Source: Streptomyces marianii
GTDB lineage: Bacteria > Actinomycetota > Actinomycetes > Streptomycetales > Streptomycetaceae
Assembly (NCBI RefSeq): GCF_005795905.1
Contig: NZ_VAWE01000001.1
Coordinates: 8,001,501-8,065,500 of the forward strand
Length of the DNA: 64,000 bases
Direction: 5' to 3'
The notes below the pieces were generated by a model. That model was not told the origin of the DNA and ran no database searches. It saw only the letters and a list, made by a program, of their open reading frames with translations. The translations under genes were made by a program, and so were the position numbers. Of this stretch, positions 56,194-64,000 are shown in pieces (the stretch's first letter is position 1; each line of letters begins with the position of its first letter).

Positions 56194-57912
56194 ATGGCCG
56201 ACCAGCTCCTGTTCAACCCGCGCACCTACGACCCGGCGCACTTCGACCCCGAGACCCGCAGGCTGCTGCGCGCCACGGTGGACTGGTTCGAGGCCCGCGG
56301 CAAGCGCAGGCTGATCGAGGACTACCGTTCCCGCGTCTGGCTGGAGGACTTCCTCGCCTTCGCCGCCAAGGAGGGCCTGTTCGCCACCTTCCTCACGCCG
56401 GCCCCCGACGCCGGACGGCCGGACCAGCGCTGGGACACCGCCCGTATCGCCGCGCTCAACGAGATCTTCGGGTTCTACGGCCTCGACTACTGGTACGCCT
56501 GGCAGGTCACCATCCTCGGCCTCGGGCCGGTGTGGCAGAGCGACAACGCCGCCGCCCGTGCGCGCGCGGCCGAACTGCTCTCCCAGGGCGAGGTGTTCGC
56601 CTTCGGACTGTCCGAGAGGAGCCACGGCGCCGACATCTACTCCACCGACATGCTGCTGGAGCCCGACGGCGACGGCGGCTTCCGGGCGACCGGTTCCAAG
56701 TACTACATCGGCAACGGCAACGCAGCCGGGCTCGTCTCCGTGTTCGGCCGTCGCACCGACGTCGAGGGCCCGGACGGCTACGTCTTCTTCGCGGCCGACA
56801 GCCGCCACCCGGCCTACCGCCTGGTGAAGAACGTCGTCGACTCCTCCAAGTACGTCAGCGAGTTCCGCCTCGAGGACTACCCGGTGGCGGCCGAGGACGT
56901 CCTCCACACCGGTCGCGCGGCCTTCGACGCCGCCCTCAACACCGTCAACGTCGGCAAGTTCAACCTCTGCACCGCCTCGATCGGCATCTGCGAGCACGCG
57001 ATGTACGAGGCCGTCACCCACGCCCACAACCGCATCCTGTACGGCCGTCCCGTCACCGCCTTCCCGCACGTGCGGCGCGAGCTGGCCGATGCCTACGTAC
57101 GCCTCGTCGGCATGAAGCTGTTCAGCGACCGCGCCGTCGACTACTTCCGCTCCGCCGGCCCGGACGACCGCCGCTACCTGCTCTTCAACCCGATGACCAA
57201 GATGAAGGTCACCACGGAGGGCGAGAAGGTCATCGACCTGATGTGGGACGTCATCGCGGCCAAGGGCTTCGAGAAGGACAACTACTTCGCCCAGGCCGCG
57301 GTCGAGATCCGGGGCCTGCCGAAGCTCGAGGGCACGGTCCACGTCAACCTCGCGCTGATCCTGAAGTTCATGCGCAACCACCTGCTGGACCCGGTCGCCT
57401 ACCCGGAGGTGCCGACCCGGCTCGACGCCGCCGACGACGGCTTCCTCTTCCGGCAGGGCCCTGCCAGGGGCCTCGGCTCCATCCGCTTCCACGACTGGCG
57501 CACCGCCTTCGACGCCTACGCCGGGGTGCCCAACGTCGCCCGCTTCCGCGAACAGGCCGATGCGCTGTGCGAGTTCGTCACCACCGCGGCCCCCGACGAG
57601 GCACAGAGCCGCGACCTGGACCTCCTGCTCGCCGTCGGCCAGCTGTTCGCCCTGGTGGTGCACGGCCAGCTGATCCTCGAACAGGCCGGGCTGACGGGCC
57701 TGGACGAGGACGTGCTCGACGAGCTCTTCTCGGTCCTCGTCCGCGACTTCTCCGGCTGGGCCGTGGAACTCCACGGCAAGGACTCCGCCGACGAGCGGCA
57801 GCAGAGCTGGGCGCTGGGCGCCGTCCGCCGGCCGGTCGTCGACGAAGCCCGTTCCGCGCGCGTCTGGGAGCGCGTCGAGGCGCTCTCGGGTGCCTACGAG
57901 ATGGCTCCGTAA
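56194..57912 (+). CDS. Acyl-CoA dehydrogenase, long (FadE-like) form
   Basis: A 572-residue member of the acyl-CoA dehydrogenase superfamily, ATG 56194 with GGAAGG upstream. N-terminal helical domain; central FAD region FAFGLSERSHGADIYSTDM and GSKYYIGNGNAAGLVSVFGR; C-terminal helical domain (ALNTVNVGKFNLCTASIGIC, MYEAVTHAHNRILYGRPVTA). It is about 180 residues longer than the two enzymes at 24-27 kb and belongs to a different branch, with an extra C-terminal helical domain (ARFREQADALCEFVTTAA to the end). Probably regulated by the PadR protein. Substrate unknown. Confidence 0.88.
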   Translation: MADQLLFNPRTYDPAHFDPETRRLLRATVDWFEARGKRRLIEDYRSRVWLEDFLAFAAKEGLFATFLTPAPDAGRPDQRWDTARIAALNEIFGFYGLDYWYAWQVTILGLGPVWQSDNAAARARAAELLSQGEVFAFGLSERSHGADIYSTDMLLEPDGDGGFRATGSKYYIGNGNAAGLVSVFGRRTDVEGPDGYVFFAADSRHPAYRLVKNVVDSSKYVSEFRLEDYPVAAEDVLHTGRAAFDAALNTVNVGKFNLCTASIGICEHAMYEAVTHAHNRILYGRPVTAFPHVRRELADAYVRLVGMKLFSDRAVDYFRSAGPDDRRYLLFNPMTKMKVTTEGEKVIDLMWDVIAAKGFEKDNYFAQAAVEIRGLPKLEGTVHVNLALILKFMRNHLLDPVAYPEVPTRLDAADDGFLFRQGPARGLGSIRFHDWRTAFDAYAGVPNVARFREQADALCEFVTTAAPDEAQSRDLDLLLAVGQLFALVVHGQLILEQAGLTGLDEDVLDELFSVLVRDFSGWAVELHGKDSADERQQSWALGAVRRPVVDEARSARVWERVEALSGAYEMAP

Positions 57913-58097
57913 AGCCACGGGAGGCCGGCGTCCGCGCGTGCGCGACGGCGGACGCCGGGCCGGGCCGGCCCCCGGAGCCGGGCCTGGCCGTCCGGGCGGC
58001 GGTTCCTGCGGCCGGGGAGCCGCCGCCCGGTGGAAGGCCGCCGTTCCGCGGAACTCCTGTGCATCCGACGGGGAATCGGGGGCAGAAGAAGACGCCA

Positions 58098-58133
58098 GAG
58101 CCCCTGTCCCACACGTCGGCGGGACAGGGGCTC
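58098..58133. terminator. Bidirectional hairpin between converging genes
   Basis: GAGCCCCTGTCCC (58098-58110) pairs perfectly with 58121-58133: a 13-bp stem with a 10-nt loop. Confidence 0.8.
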
Positions 58134-58175
58134 GTCGTTCGGGTGAGGCGGGCGGGCCGCACGGGGGAGGGCGGC

Positions 58176-58904
58176 TCAGCCGAGGACGTGGCGTAGATAG
58201 GACCGCGGATCGGCGAGATAGCGGCGCCAGTGGTCGACGAGGGCGAGTTGGTCCCATGCGGCCCGGCGCATGCCGTGCTCGCCGACCTCCACGATGTCGG
58301 CGCCCGGGAGGGCGGTCAGCAGCGGGGAGTGGGTGGCGCAGACCACCTGTCCGCCGCTCCTCGCCAACTCGTCTATGTGGCCGAGCAGTTCCAGGCACGA
58401 GCCGAACGAGAGAGCGGCTTCCGGCTCGTCCATGACGTAGAGGCCGGGCTGCAGGAACTTGTGCCGGAAGGCCGCCAGGAACCCTTCGCCGTGACTGACG
58501 GTGTCCGGCGCGAATCCCTCCCGGTCCAGTGCGTCCAGTGCCGTCTCGGCACGCAGGAAGAACCCCTTGCGCGCCGACCAGCTGCCCATCATGCGCCGTC
58601 CCCGGGGCGCGGCGTCGAAGCGGATCCGCTCGCCCAGGGCGGACTTGGGCCGGTGGCTGGCGTAGCGCCACTCGTGCGAGCCGCCCCAGGAGTCGAGCCC
58701 GAATCCCTCGGCGAGCCCTTCGACGAGGGTCGACTTGCCCGAGCCGTTCTCCCCGACCAGGAAGGTCACCGGTGCCGTGAAACGCAGTCCGTCCGCCAGC
58801 AGGGCTCGTACGCACGGTACGTTCCACGGCCATGCGTCCTCGCGGTGCGGAGCCACGGCTGCGTACGCGCGTTCGATGATCACCGCCCGAGTTTCCCACG
58901 GCAT
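58176..58904 (-). CDS. AAA-family (ABC/SMC-like) ATPase
   Basis: A 242-residue soluble ATPase, ATG 58904. Walker A is FLVGENGSGKSTLVEGLA; the ABC-like signature region reads VSHGEGFLAAF; Walker B is LYVMDEPEAAL and the switch histidine is in VCATHSPLL. It is the compact form, without a coiled coil, found singly in many actinobacteria and sometimes next to nucleases; here no such partner is adjacent. Possible roles are DNA repair or defence, but nothing in the neighbourhood decides. Confidence 0.85.
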   Translation of the reverse strand: MPWETRAVIIERAYAAVAPHREDAWPWNVPCVRALLADGLRFTAPVTFLVGENGSGKSTLVEGLAEGFGLDSWGGSHEWRYASHRPKSALGERIRFDAAPRGRRMMGSWSARKGFFLRAETALDALDREGFAPDTVSHGEGFLAAFRHKFLQPGLYVMDEPEAALSFGSCLELLGHIDELARSGGQVVCATHSPLLTALPGADIVEVGEHGMRRAAWDQLALVDHWRRYLADPRSYLRHVLG

Positions 58905-59205
58905 GCGTCCCCGGGCGCCTCTCGCGTCCCCTAGCTGGCGGAATGACCGGTTCAGCCCTGTGGTGACCGGCAGCGGTTGTTTTCGGTCAGGATTTGAACG
59001 GTCACGCTATGTGGCGGATCGTTGGGTGGGAATTCCGGGGGCCGTCGCCCCGTCCCGGGTCTCCGGGTCCGCCCCGGGCTGGGCGGGAGAGGCGTTCATG
59101 CGGATGCACCTCGGGTATGGCGAGATTTTTCCTGAAGAGTCCCCAAGATGACGCAAGAATCGACCGAAAGTGACCGTGGGCTTTTGACTACTGATCAGCC
59201 GTTCA
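58905..59205. other. Divergent intergenic region
   Basis: About 300 bp between the ATPase and MFS genes. ACTGA-8 nt-TCAGT (59189-59206) is a weak dyad close to the MFS start; no other element was recognised. Confidence 0.35.
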
Positions 59206-60633
59206 GTGAGTGTCGTTCACATGTCCGTCACATCCCGAGTCGCCGCCGACGGCGGTCCGATGCGCATACGTGACTTCCGGCTGCTGCTCGCGGGAGCGGC
59301 CACCGGACAGCTCGGTGCCCACGTCACACTGGTGGCCCTGCCGCTCGTGGCCGTCCTCGAACTCGACGCCTCCGCCTTCCAGGTGGGCCTCCTCACCGCC
59401 GCGGAGACAGCGGCCTTCCTGCTCATCGGGCTGCCCGCCGGTGCCCTCGCCGACCGGATGCGCAAGCGGCCCCTGATGATCCGGGCGGACATGGTGCGCG
59501 CCGCGGCGATGGCGAGCATTCCCGCGGCGGCCGTGGCCGACGTCCTGACGATGGTTCAGCTCTACGCCGTCGCGCTCGTCGTCGGTGTGGCGACCGTGTT
59601 CTTCGACGTCGCCCACCAGAGCTACCTCCCCCAGCTCCTGCCCCGCGAACAGCTCGTCGCGGGCAACGGCGCGCTCGAGACGGTCCGTTCCACCGCCCAG
59701 GTGACCGGTCCCGGTATCGGGGGCGGACTCGTCCAGCTCGCCGGAGCCCACCTCGCGGTCATCGCCGACGCCGTCGGCTACGCGCTCTCCGCCCTGTTCC
59801 TCCTCGGCATCAAGCGCCCCGAGGAACGGCCCGAGCCCGCCGCCGGCGGTTCCCTGCGCAAGGACATCGGCGAGGGCGTCCGCTTCGTCACCCGCCACCC
59901 GCTGCTGCGCGTCATCGCCGTCACCACGGGTCTCGCCAACCTCTGCACCGCCGTTCTCATGGCGACGCAGACCGTCCACCTCGTCCGCACCGTGGGGCTT
60001 CAGCCGGGGGCCCTCGGACTGGTCCTGTCCGCGTCGGCCGTCGGAGGGCTCCTCGGCGCCCTGTGCGCCGCGCGCCTGGCCGCGCGGCTGGGCCAGGCAC
60101 GGCTCATCCGCCTCTCCGCCCTGGCGACCGGACCGTTCGCCGTGCTGTGGCCCCTGTCCGGCCCCGGCATCCCCGGCGCGGTCCTCTTCGCCACCGGATC
60201 CGCCGCCGTCTCCTTCGGTGCCGTCGTCTACAACGTCGCCCAGGTCAGCTTCCGCCAGGCGCTCTGTCCGCCTCGGCTGCTCGGCCGGATGAACGCCACC
60301 CTGCGCTTCCTGATGTGGGGCACCCTCCCGCTCGGCGCCCTCCTCGGCGGCGCCCTGGCCGAGTCCTTCGGTGCGCGCACGGCGCTCGCGTGCTGCGCCC
60401 TCGGCTTCCTCGCCGTACCTGTGCCGCTGCTGCTCTCCCCCCTGCGCCGGATGCGCGACCTGCCCGGGCCCGGCGGACTCCCCGACGGCGCGCCGCAGGA
60501 GGCGGCGGACAGCCCGCCGAACTCCGCCCCGCACGGGACAACACCGCACGACGGCGGACCCGGGTGCGGGAGACCGGGGGACAGCCGGAGCGCGGACGGC
60601 GACGAGCGGCCCGTTCCCGCGTCCGCACGCTGA
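59206..60633 (+). CDS. MFS exporter, EntS-like
   Basis: About 475 residues by the longest frame (GTG 59206). The true start may be ATG 59221 or ATG 59260 (MRIRDFRLLLAGAATGQLG), the usual family beginning; none has a strong ribosome-binding site. Twelve membrane segments; the family motif LPAGALADRMRKRPLMIRAD is clear, as is DVAHQSYLPQLLPREQLVAG of the MFS_3/EntS group, which exports enterobactin-like siderophores and macrolides. The C-terminal 60 residues form a hydrophilic, disordered tail. It lies directly upstream of non-ribosomal peptide genes, so it probably exports the product or confers self-resistance. Confidence 0.88.
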   Translation: MSVVHMSVTSRVAADGGPMRIRDFRLLLAGAATGQLGAHVTLVALPLVAVLELDASAFQVGLLTAAETAAFLLIGLPAGALADRMRKRPLMIRADMVRAAAMASIPAAAVADVLTMVQLYAVALVVGVATVFFDVAHQSYLPQLLPREQLVAGNGALETVRSTAQVTGPGIGGGLVQLAGAHLAVIADAVGYALSALFLLGIKRPEERPEPAAGGSLRKDIGEGVRFVTRHPLLRVIAVTTGLANLCTAVLMATQTVHLVRTVGLQPGALGLVLSASAVGGLLGALCAARLAARLGQARLIRLSALATGPFAVLWPLSGPGIPGAVLFATGSAAVSFGAVVYNVAQVSFRQALCPPRLLGRMNATLRFLMWGTLPLGALLGGALAESFGARTALACCALGFLAVPVPLLLSPLRRMRDLPGPGGLPDGAPQEAADSPPNSAPHGTTPHDGGPGCGRPGDSRSADGDERPVPASAR

Positions 60634-60791
60634 ACCGCCGTCAGCACTCCCCGGCCGCGACTCCCCGGCCCAGACCCCGCTCCCGGACCGCGCCCCACCG
60701 CCGCATCCGTGCCGGACCCCGCCGGTGCCCGCCCGCATCGCGCGCCCCATCGCCCCTCCCGCGGAACCGCGGCGACGACAGAGAGGATCAC

Positions 60792-62090
60792 GTGCTCAGC
60801 ATCACGAGCCAGTACCTGGCCCGCTACCGGCACCTCGCCGCCGCCGGCGACCGGACCGGCGCACTGCTGCCCGTCACCGGAGCACAGCGCCGCTTCGTGC
60901 TGGTGCGTTCGCTGGACCCGACGGGACGCCCCGACGTGGTGCCGATGTTCTTCGCCTTCCCGTCCGGCACCGTCGACGTCGAACGCCTCCGGTCAGCGGC
61001 CCGCCGCCTGGCCGCACGGCACACGGCCCTGCGCTCGCGCCCCGCCGTGGTCCGCGGAACACCCGTGCTCGTCGCCGGCGAACCGGAGGTCCCCGTGATC
61101 CGGCCCACCGCCGTTCCCGGCGAGCGGCCCGCCGACACGCTCCGCCGCGCGCTGGCCACCTGGGACCCGCACGGGTCACCGCTGAGGCTGTTCCTCGTAC
61201 GCGACGCCGGCGGCAGGGCGGACGACGTCCTCGCCGTCGTCCTCGACCACGCCGTGTGCGACGGCCGCTCGCTGGCCCGGATCGTCGAGGAACTCGGTGT
61301 CGCGTACGCCGAGAGCGCCGACGCCGGCCACCCCGCCCCCGAGGAGTCGGAGGCCGAACTCTCCGCCTACCGCGAGGCCGTCCTTCTGCAACTCGCCGCG
61401 GAGGAGCGGGCGGACACGCCCGAAGCCGCCGCGTACTGGGCGGACCGGCTCCGCGCCGTACGCGAACAGGCCCCGCCGCCGCGCCCGGAGCGCGTACCCG
61501 AAGGCACGCTCCCGAGTGGCTCGGCCGAGGCCAGGCTGCCGGCCCACGACGACACCGTGCCCTTCCCCGAACTGCTCGACGCCTGCCGCGCCGCCGCACG
61601 TGCGCTGTACGGCCCGGGCGGCGTCGTGCCGCTCGGCTACCCCTGGGGCGGCCGCCCCACCGGCGCCGAGCCGGTCATCGGCTGCTTCCTCAACACCGTC
61701 GTCTTCCCGGCCGCCACCGGCCACGGACCGGCACCGGAGGTGACCGCCGACGCCTGGTGGGACGATCTCGACCGCGCCGACGCGCCCTTCGACGCGGTCG
61801 TGAGCGCCGCACGGTCCGCCGGCTCCGGCTGGACCGGACGCCTCGACGGACTGCTGACCGTAGACGACGACCGCCGCCGGCCGCCGTTGCGGCTGGGCGG
61901 TGTCGAGGGGCGGGAGATACACATCGACGGCAGGGCGGTCCGGGCCCCCTTCGCCGTGTCCGTCACCCAGGGGGCCGAACTCCGCGTGCGGATGGTCTGG
62001 GACCGCGCGGTCCTGGACGACGGCACGGCGAACGAGGCGTTCGAGGCCCTCGCCGGCACGCTGCGCCCATCGGGGCCGGCCGTGGACTGA
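60792..62090 (+). CDS. Stand-alone condensation-domain protein
   Basis: A 432-residue protein from GTG 60792, behind AGAGGA. It has the fold landmarks of an NRPS condensation domain: LLPVTGAQRRFVLVRSLDP, the catalytic region VVLDHAVCDGRSL and the later VIGCFLNTVVFP. The HHxxxDG motif reads DHAVCDG (152-158): the first His is Asp, while the second, catalytic His153 and the DG pair are kept. No adenylation or carrier domain is fused. It could act in trans on a carrier-bound intermediate, for example for chain release or acylation, or be a modulating partner. Confidence 0.85.
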   Translation: MLSITSQYLARYRHLAAAGDRTGALLPVTGAQRRFVLVRSLDPTGRPDVVPMFFAFPSGTVDVERLRSAARRLAARHTALRSRPAVVRGTPVLVAGEPEVPVIRPTAVPGERPADTLRRALATWDPHGSPLRLFLVRDAGGRADDVLAVVLDHAVCDGRSLARIVEELGVAYAESADAGHPAPEESEAELSAYREAVLLQLAAEERADTPEAAAYWADRLRAVREQAPPPRPERVPEGTLPSGSAEARLPAHDDTVPFPELLDACRAAARALYGPGGVVPLGYPWGGRPTGAEPVIGCFLNTVVFPAATGHGPAPEVTADAWWDDLDRADAPFDAVVSAARSAGSGWTGRLDGLLTVDDDRRRPPLRLGGVEGREIHIDGRAVRAPFAVSVTQGAELRVRMVWDRAVLDDGTANEAFEALAGTLRPSGPAVD

Positions 62091-62408
62091 CGTCTCCCCG
62101 CACGGCGTGGCGGCGCGGCCCGGACGAAGGGCCCGGCATGACCAGCCTCGTGATCCGCCCCGGCGTCCGGACCACCGGGCACCACCACGCCCGCGGCACA
62201 CCACGGGCACCGCACGGCGGCGCCCGCCACCCCGCCGCACCACCGATGTTCGACGCGCCACCCCGACCTGCCACCGACGTACGACGCAACCCCGACGTAC
62301 CACCGTCCGAAGCGCCGCCGCGCGACCCGCGGAGCGCCCGAACGACCGCCGCCGGCCACGACCGTGACCGGCGCAGGACAACCGACCCGACGACCTCAGG
62401 GATCGCCC
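62091..62408. other. C-rich spacer between condensation protein and NRPS genes
   Basis: About 318 bp. An ATG frame from 62138 is out of frame with the NRPS and its His/Pro/Arg-rich product looks non-coding. No terminator was seen, so both genes may share a transcript. Confidence 0.4.
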
Positions 62409-64000
62409 ATGCTTCCGCTCTCCTCCTCGCAGGAGATCGTCTGGCTGCACGAGCAGATGCAGCCGGGCAGCCGTGCCTACAACTTCACCGCCGCACTCGA
62501 CCTCTGGGGCACGCTCGACACCGAGGCGCTGCACCGCGGGCTCGCCGCCACCCTGGAGCGCCACCCCGGCCTGCGGCTCGAACTCGTCGCCTCCACCGGT
62601 TCCGTACCGGGGCAGCGGGTCGCGCAGGAGTGCCGGCCGAGGCTCAGCACGGTCGACATCAGCGGGGAGGAGGACCCCGAGGCGGCGTTCGCGGAGCTGC
62701 TGCGCGCCGAGGCCGAGTCACCTCTCGACACCTTCGAGGCCCCGCTGCTCCGCTGGACGCTCGTCCGTCTCGCGGAGCGCCACCACCGCCTGGTCCACGT
62801 CGAGCACCACCTGATTCACGACGGTCACTCCTTCGCGATCCTGCTCGACGACGTGTTCGGCGTCTACCGCGCCCACGTCCTCGGCGAGCCCGCGGAGCTC
62901 CCGCCCGCCGCGTCGTACGCGGACCACGTCCTCGCCCGAGCCGAGGCCGCGTTCGCCCCCGAGAGCCTCGACTTCTGGCGGACGGCACTCCGCGACCAGC
63001 CCCACGACCTGCCACTGCCCGGCCTCGCCCGCCCCGGCGCCGGGCGCAGGCACCACGGCGCGCAGCTGCGGCAGTCGATCGGTGCCGACCTCGCCGGGCG
63101 GCTGCGCGAGCACGCCCGCTCCCGCGGCCTCACCCCGTTCGCCACGCTCCTCGGGCTCTTCGCCGAACTGCTGCGCCGGCACAGCGGACGCTCCCGGATG
63201 GTCGTCGGCACGGCCGTCGGCAACCGGCCCCGGGGCTACGAGAACTCCGTCGGCATGTTCGTCAACACCATCCCGCTGCCGCTCGCACTGGACGCCGGCG
63301 CGCCCGCGCAGGACACCATGGACGAGGTCACCGACACCCTCATCCGCGCCCTGCCGCACCAGGACGTGCCCGTCCAGGAGCTGACGCGCGCGCTCGGCAT
63401 GCACTCCTCGGGCGCGGACAACCCGCTGTTCTCCGTCATGTTCAGCGCCCACGACGCCCCGCTCCCCGAGATCGACGTACCCGGTCTGGACATCACGCTC
63501 TTCGAGGGGTTCAACACCGGCACCACCCGGTTCGACCTCGACGTCGTACTGCTGCCGGACGACCGGCGCGGTGTCACCCCGCGCCGCGGCGCGGCCGGTA
63601 TGACGCTGGTCTGGGACTACGACGCCGACCTCTTCGGCGAGGACGTGGCACGCATGCTCGCCGGCCGCTTCCTGGACCTGCTCCGGGCCTACCTCGACGC
63701 CCCGGAGACCCCGCTGGCCGACCTGGCGCCCGCGGCCGTGGAGCCGGCCGCCGAAGCCGTCCCCCTGCCGGAGGACCGCGACCCGCTCGATCCCACGGCC
63801 GGCCACGACCCGGCCCTGCCGGCCCTGCTGTCCGGCGCACGGCGCCTCAGCTACGGCGAACTCGACGCGCGCGTCGGCTCGCTCGCGCAGCGGCTGCGTG
63901 CCGCGGGGGTGACCCCCGGACAGCCGGTGGCCGTCGTCCTGCCCAGGGGGGCCGACTCCGTCGTCGCGCTGCTGGCCTGCCTGCGCACCGGCGCGGTCCA
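62409..64000 (+). CDS. Non-ribosomal peptide synthetase, 3' partial (condensation then adenylation domain)
   Basis: Open from ATG 62409 (AGGGATC upstream) to the window edge; 530 residues are visible. Residues 1-440 are a condensation domain beginning LPLSSSQEIVWLHEQMQPGS, with the intact HHxxxDG motif HHLIHDG (133-139) and VGMFVNTIPLPL. From about residue 475 an adenylation domain starts (RRLSYGELDARVGSLAQRLR, VVLPRGADSVVALLACLRTG, the A1/A2 region); the specificity residues lie beyond the window. Beginning with a C domain suggests that the first residue is N-acylated or that an upstream module is on another protein. The product is unknown; siderophore or lipopeptide are both possible. Confidence 0.93.
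   Translation, partial: MLPLSSSQEIVWLHEQMQPGSRAYNFTAALDLWGTLDTEALHRGLAATLERHPGLRLELVASTGSVPGQRVAQECRPRLSTVDISGEEDPEAAFAELLRAEAESPLDTFEAPLLRWTLVRLAERHHRLVHVEHHLIHDGHSFAILLDDVFGVYRAHVLGEPAELPPAASYADHVLARAEAAFAPESLDFWRTALRDQPHDLPLPGLARPGAGRRHHGAQLRQSIGADLAGRLREHARSRGLTPFATLLGLFAELLRRHSGRSRMVVGTAVGNRPRGYENSVGMFVNTIPLPLALDAGAPAQDTMDEVTDTLIRALPHQDVPVQELTRALGMHSSGADNPLFSVMFSAHDAPLPEIDVPGLDITLFEGFNTGTTRFDLDVVLLPDDRRGVTPRRGAAGMTLVWDYDADLFGEDVARMLAGRFLDLLRAYLDAPETPLADLAPAAVEPAAEAVPLPEDRDPLDPTAGHDPALPALLSGARRLSYGELDARVGSLAQRLRAAGVTPGQPVAVVLPRGADSVVALLACLRTGAV

Noticed and set aside
55984..58899. A 971-codon minus-strand frame opposite the acyl-CoA dehydrogenase
   Set aside because: Antisense of the dehydrogenase and a shifted frame of the ATPase; no protein-like features.
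59189..59206. Weak dyad near the EntS-like exporter, considered as an iron-regulator box
   Set aside because: It does not resemble the TTAGGTTAGGCTAACCTAA-type iron box, and only 5-bp arms match.
62138..62408. An ATG frame just upstream of the NRPS, first considered as an N-terminal extension or small peptide gene
   Set aside because: It is in a different frame from the NRPS and gives a His/Pro/Arg-rich product without ribosome-binding site.

Overview
The window is high-GC actinobacterial DNA and reads as a Streptomyces chromosome. GC is strongly biased to third codon positions, GTG starts are common, and two recognisable streptomycete genes are present: geosmin synthase (geoA, 2646-4910) and the developmental regulator nsdA (14631-16124). 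No rRNA, tRNA or CRISPR array was seen. The first gene (a thiolase) and the last (a non-ribosomal peptide synthetase) run off the window.

Layout. 1-7 kb: thiolase end, an orphan DUF397 protein, an ACT-domain protein, a conserved hypothetical, geoA and a secreted amidase. 7-11.5 kb: an accessory patch. An IS481-type element (7701-8766) sits inside an epoxide hydrolase gene; removing it with one copy of the duplicated CCTAGG restores a continuous 328-codon frame. Beside it lie a divergent XRE-cupin regulator with a perfect operator-like palindrome and an aerolysin-like pore-forming protein without a signal peptide. 12-19.5 kb: universal stress protein, phosphotransferase-family kinase, nsdA, a PAS-PP2C phosphatase and a cytochrome P450. 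19.5-23.6 kb: a three-gene polar amino acid ABC operon, a uridine-kinase-like protein and a TetR regulator.

23.8-31.7 kb (minus strand): an acyl-CoA module with 3-hydroxyacyl-CoA dehydrogenase, two tandem acyl-CoA dehydrogenases whose 3' halves are almost identical in DNA, an ADP-forming acyl-CoA synthetase, a small ferredoxin, a NuoF-like flavoprotein and an unknown coupled 204-residue protein. Across a promoter region with two TTAGTCAG-containing inverted repeats runs a plus-strand group (32.2-40.8 kb): a Rieske oxygenase with an unusual low-complexity N-terminus, a complete spermidine/putrescine-type ABC transporter, an FAD amine oxidase and an aminobutyraldehyde-type dehydrogenase. This looks like uptake and oxidation of a polyamine or related quaternary/primary amine. 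The divergent ferredoxin and NuoF-like protein are candidates for the oxygenase's electron supply, which would be an unusual arrangement.

41-51 kb: decayed genes (methyltransferase, UPF0126/TRIC-type membrane protein, TetR) among intact ones: two MFS transporters, an FprA-type ferredoxin-NADP reductase, GltD, and a class A penicillin-binding protein whose transpeptidase motifs are degenerate. 52-59 kb: a subtilisin-like protease with a P domain, a secreted lamin-tail protein, a PadR regulator with a perfect palindrome next to an acyl-CoA dehydrogenase it may control, and an AAA ATPase. 59.2 kb to the end: the start of a peptide-biosynthesis cluster with an EntS-like exporter, a stand-alone condensation-domain protein and the first condensation and adenylation domains of an NRPS.

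Control features recur. Several genes have long perfect hairpins at their 3' ends. Four genes (1384, 1886, 22129, 50688) have a TANNNT -10 element 6-7 nt before the start codon and no Shine-Dalgarno sequence, as expected for leaderless mRNAs.
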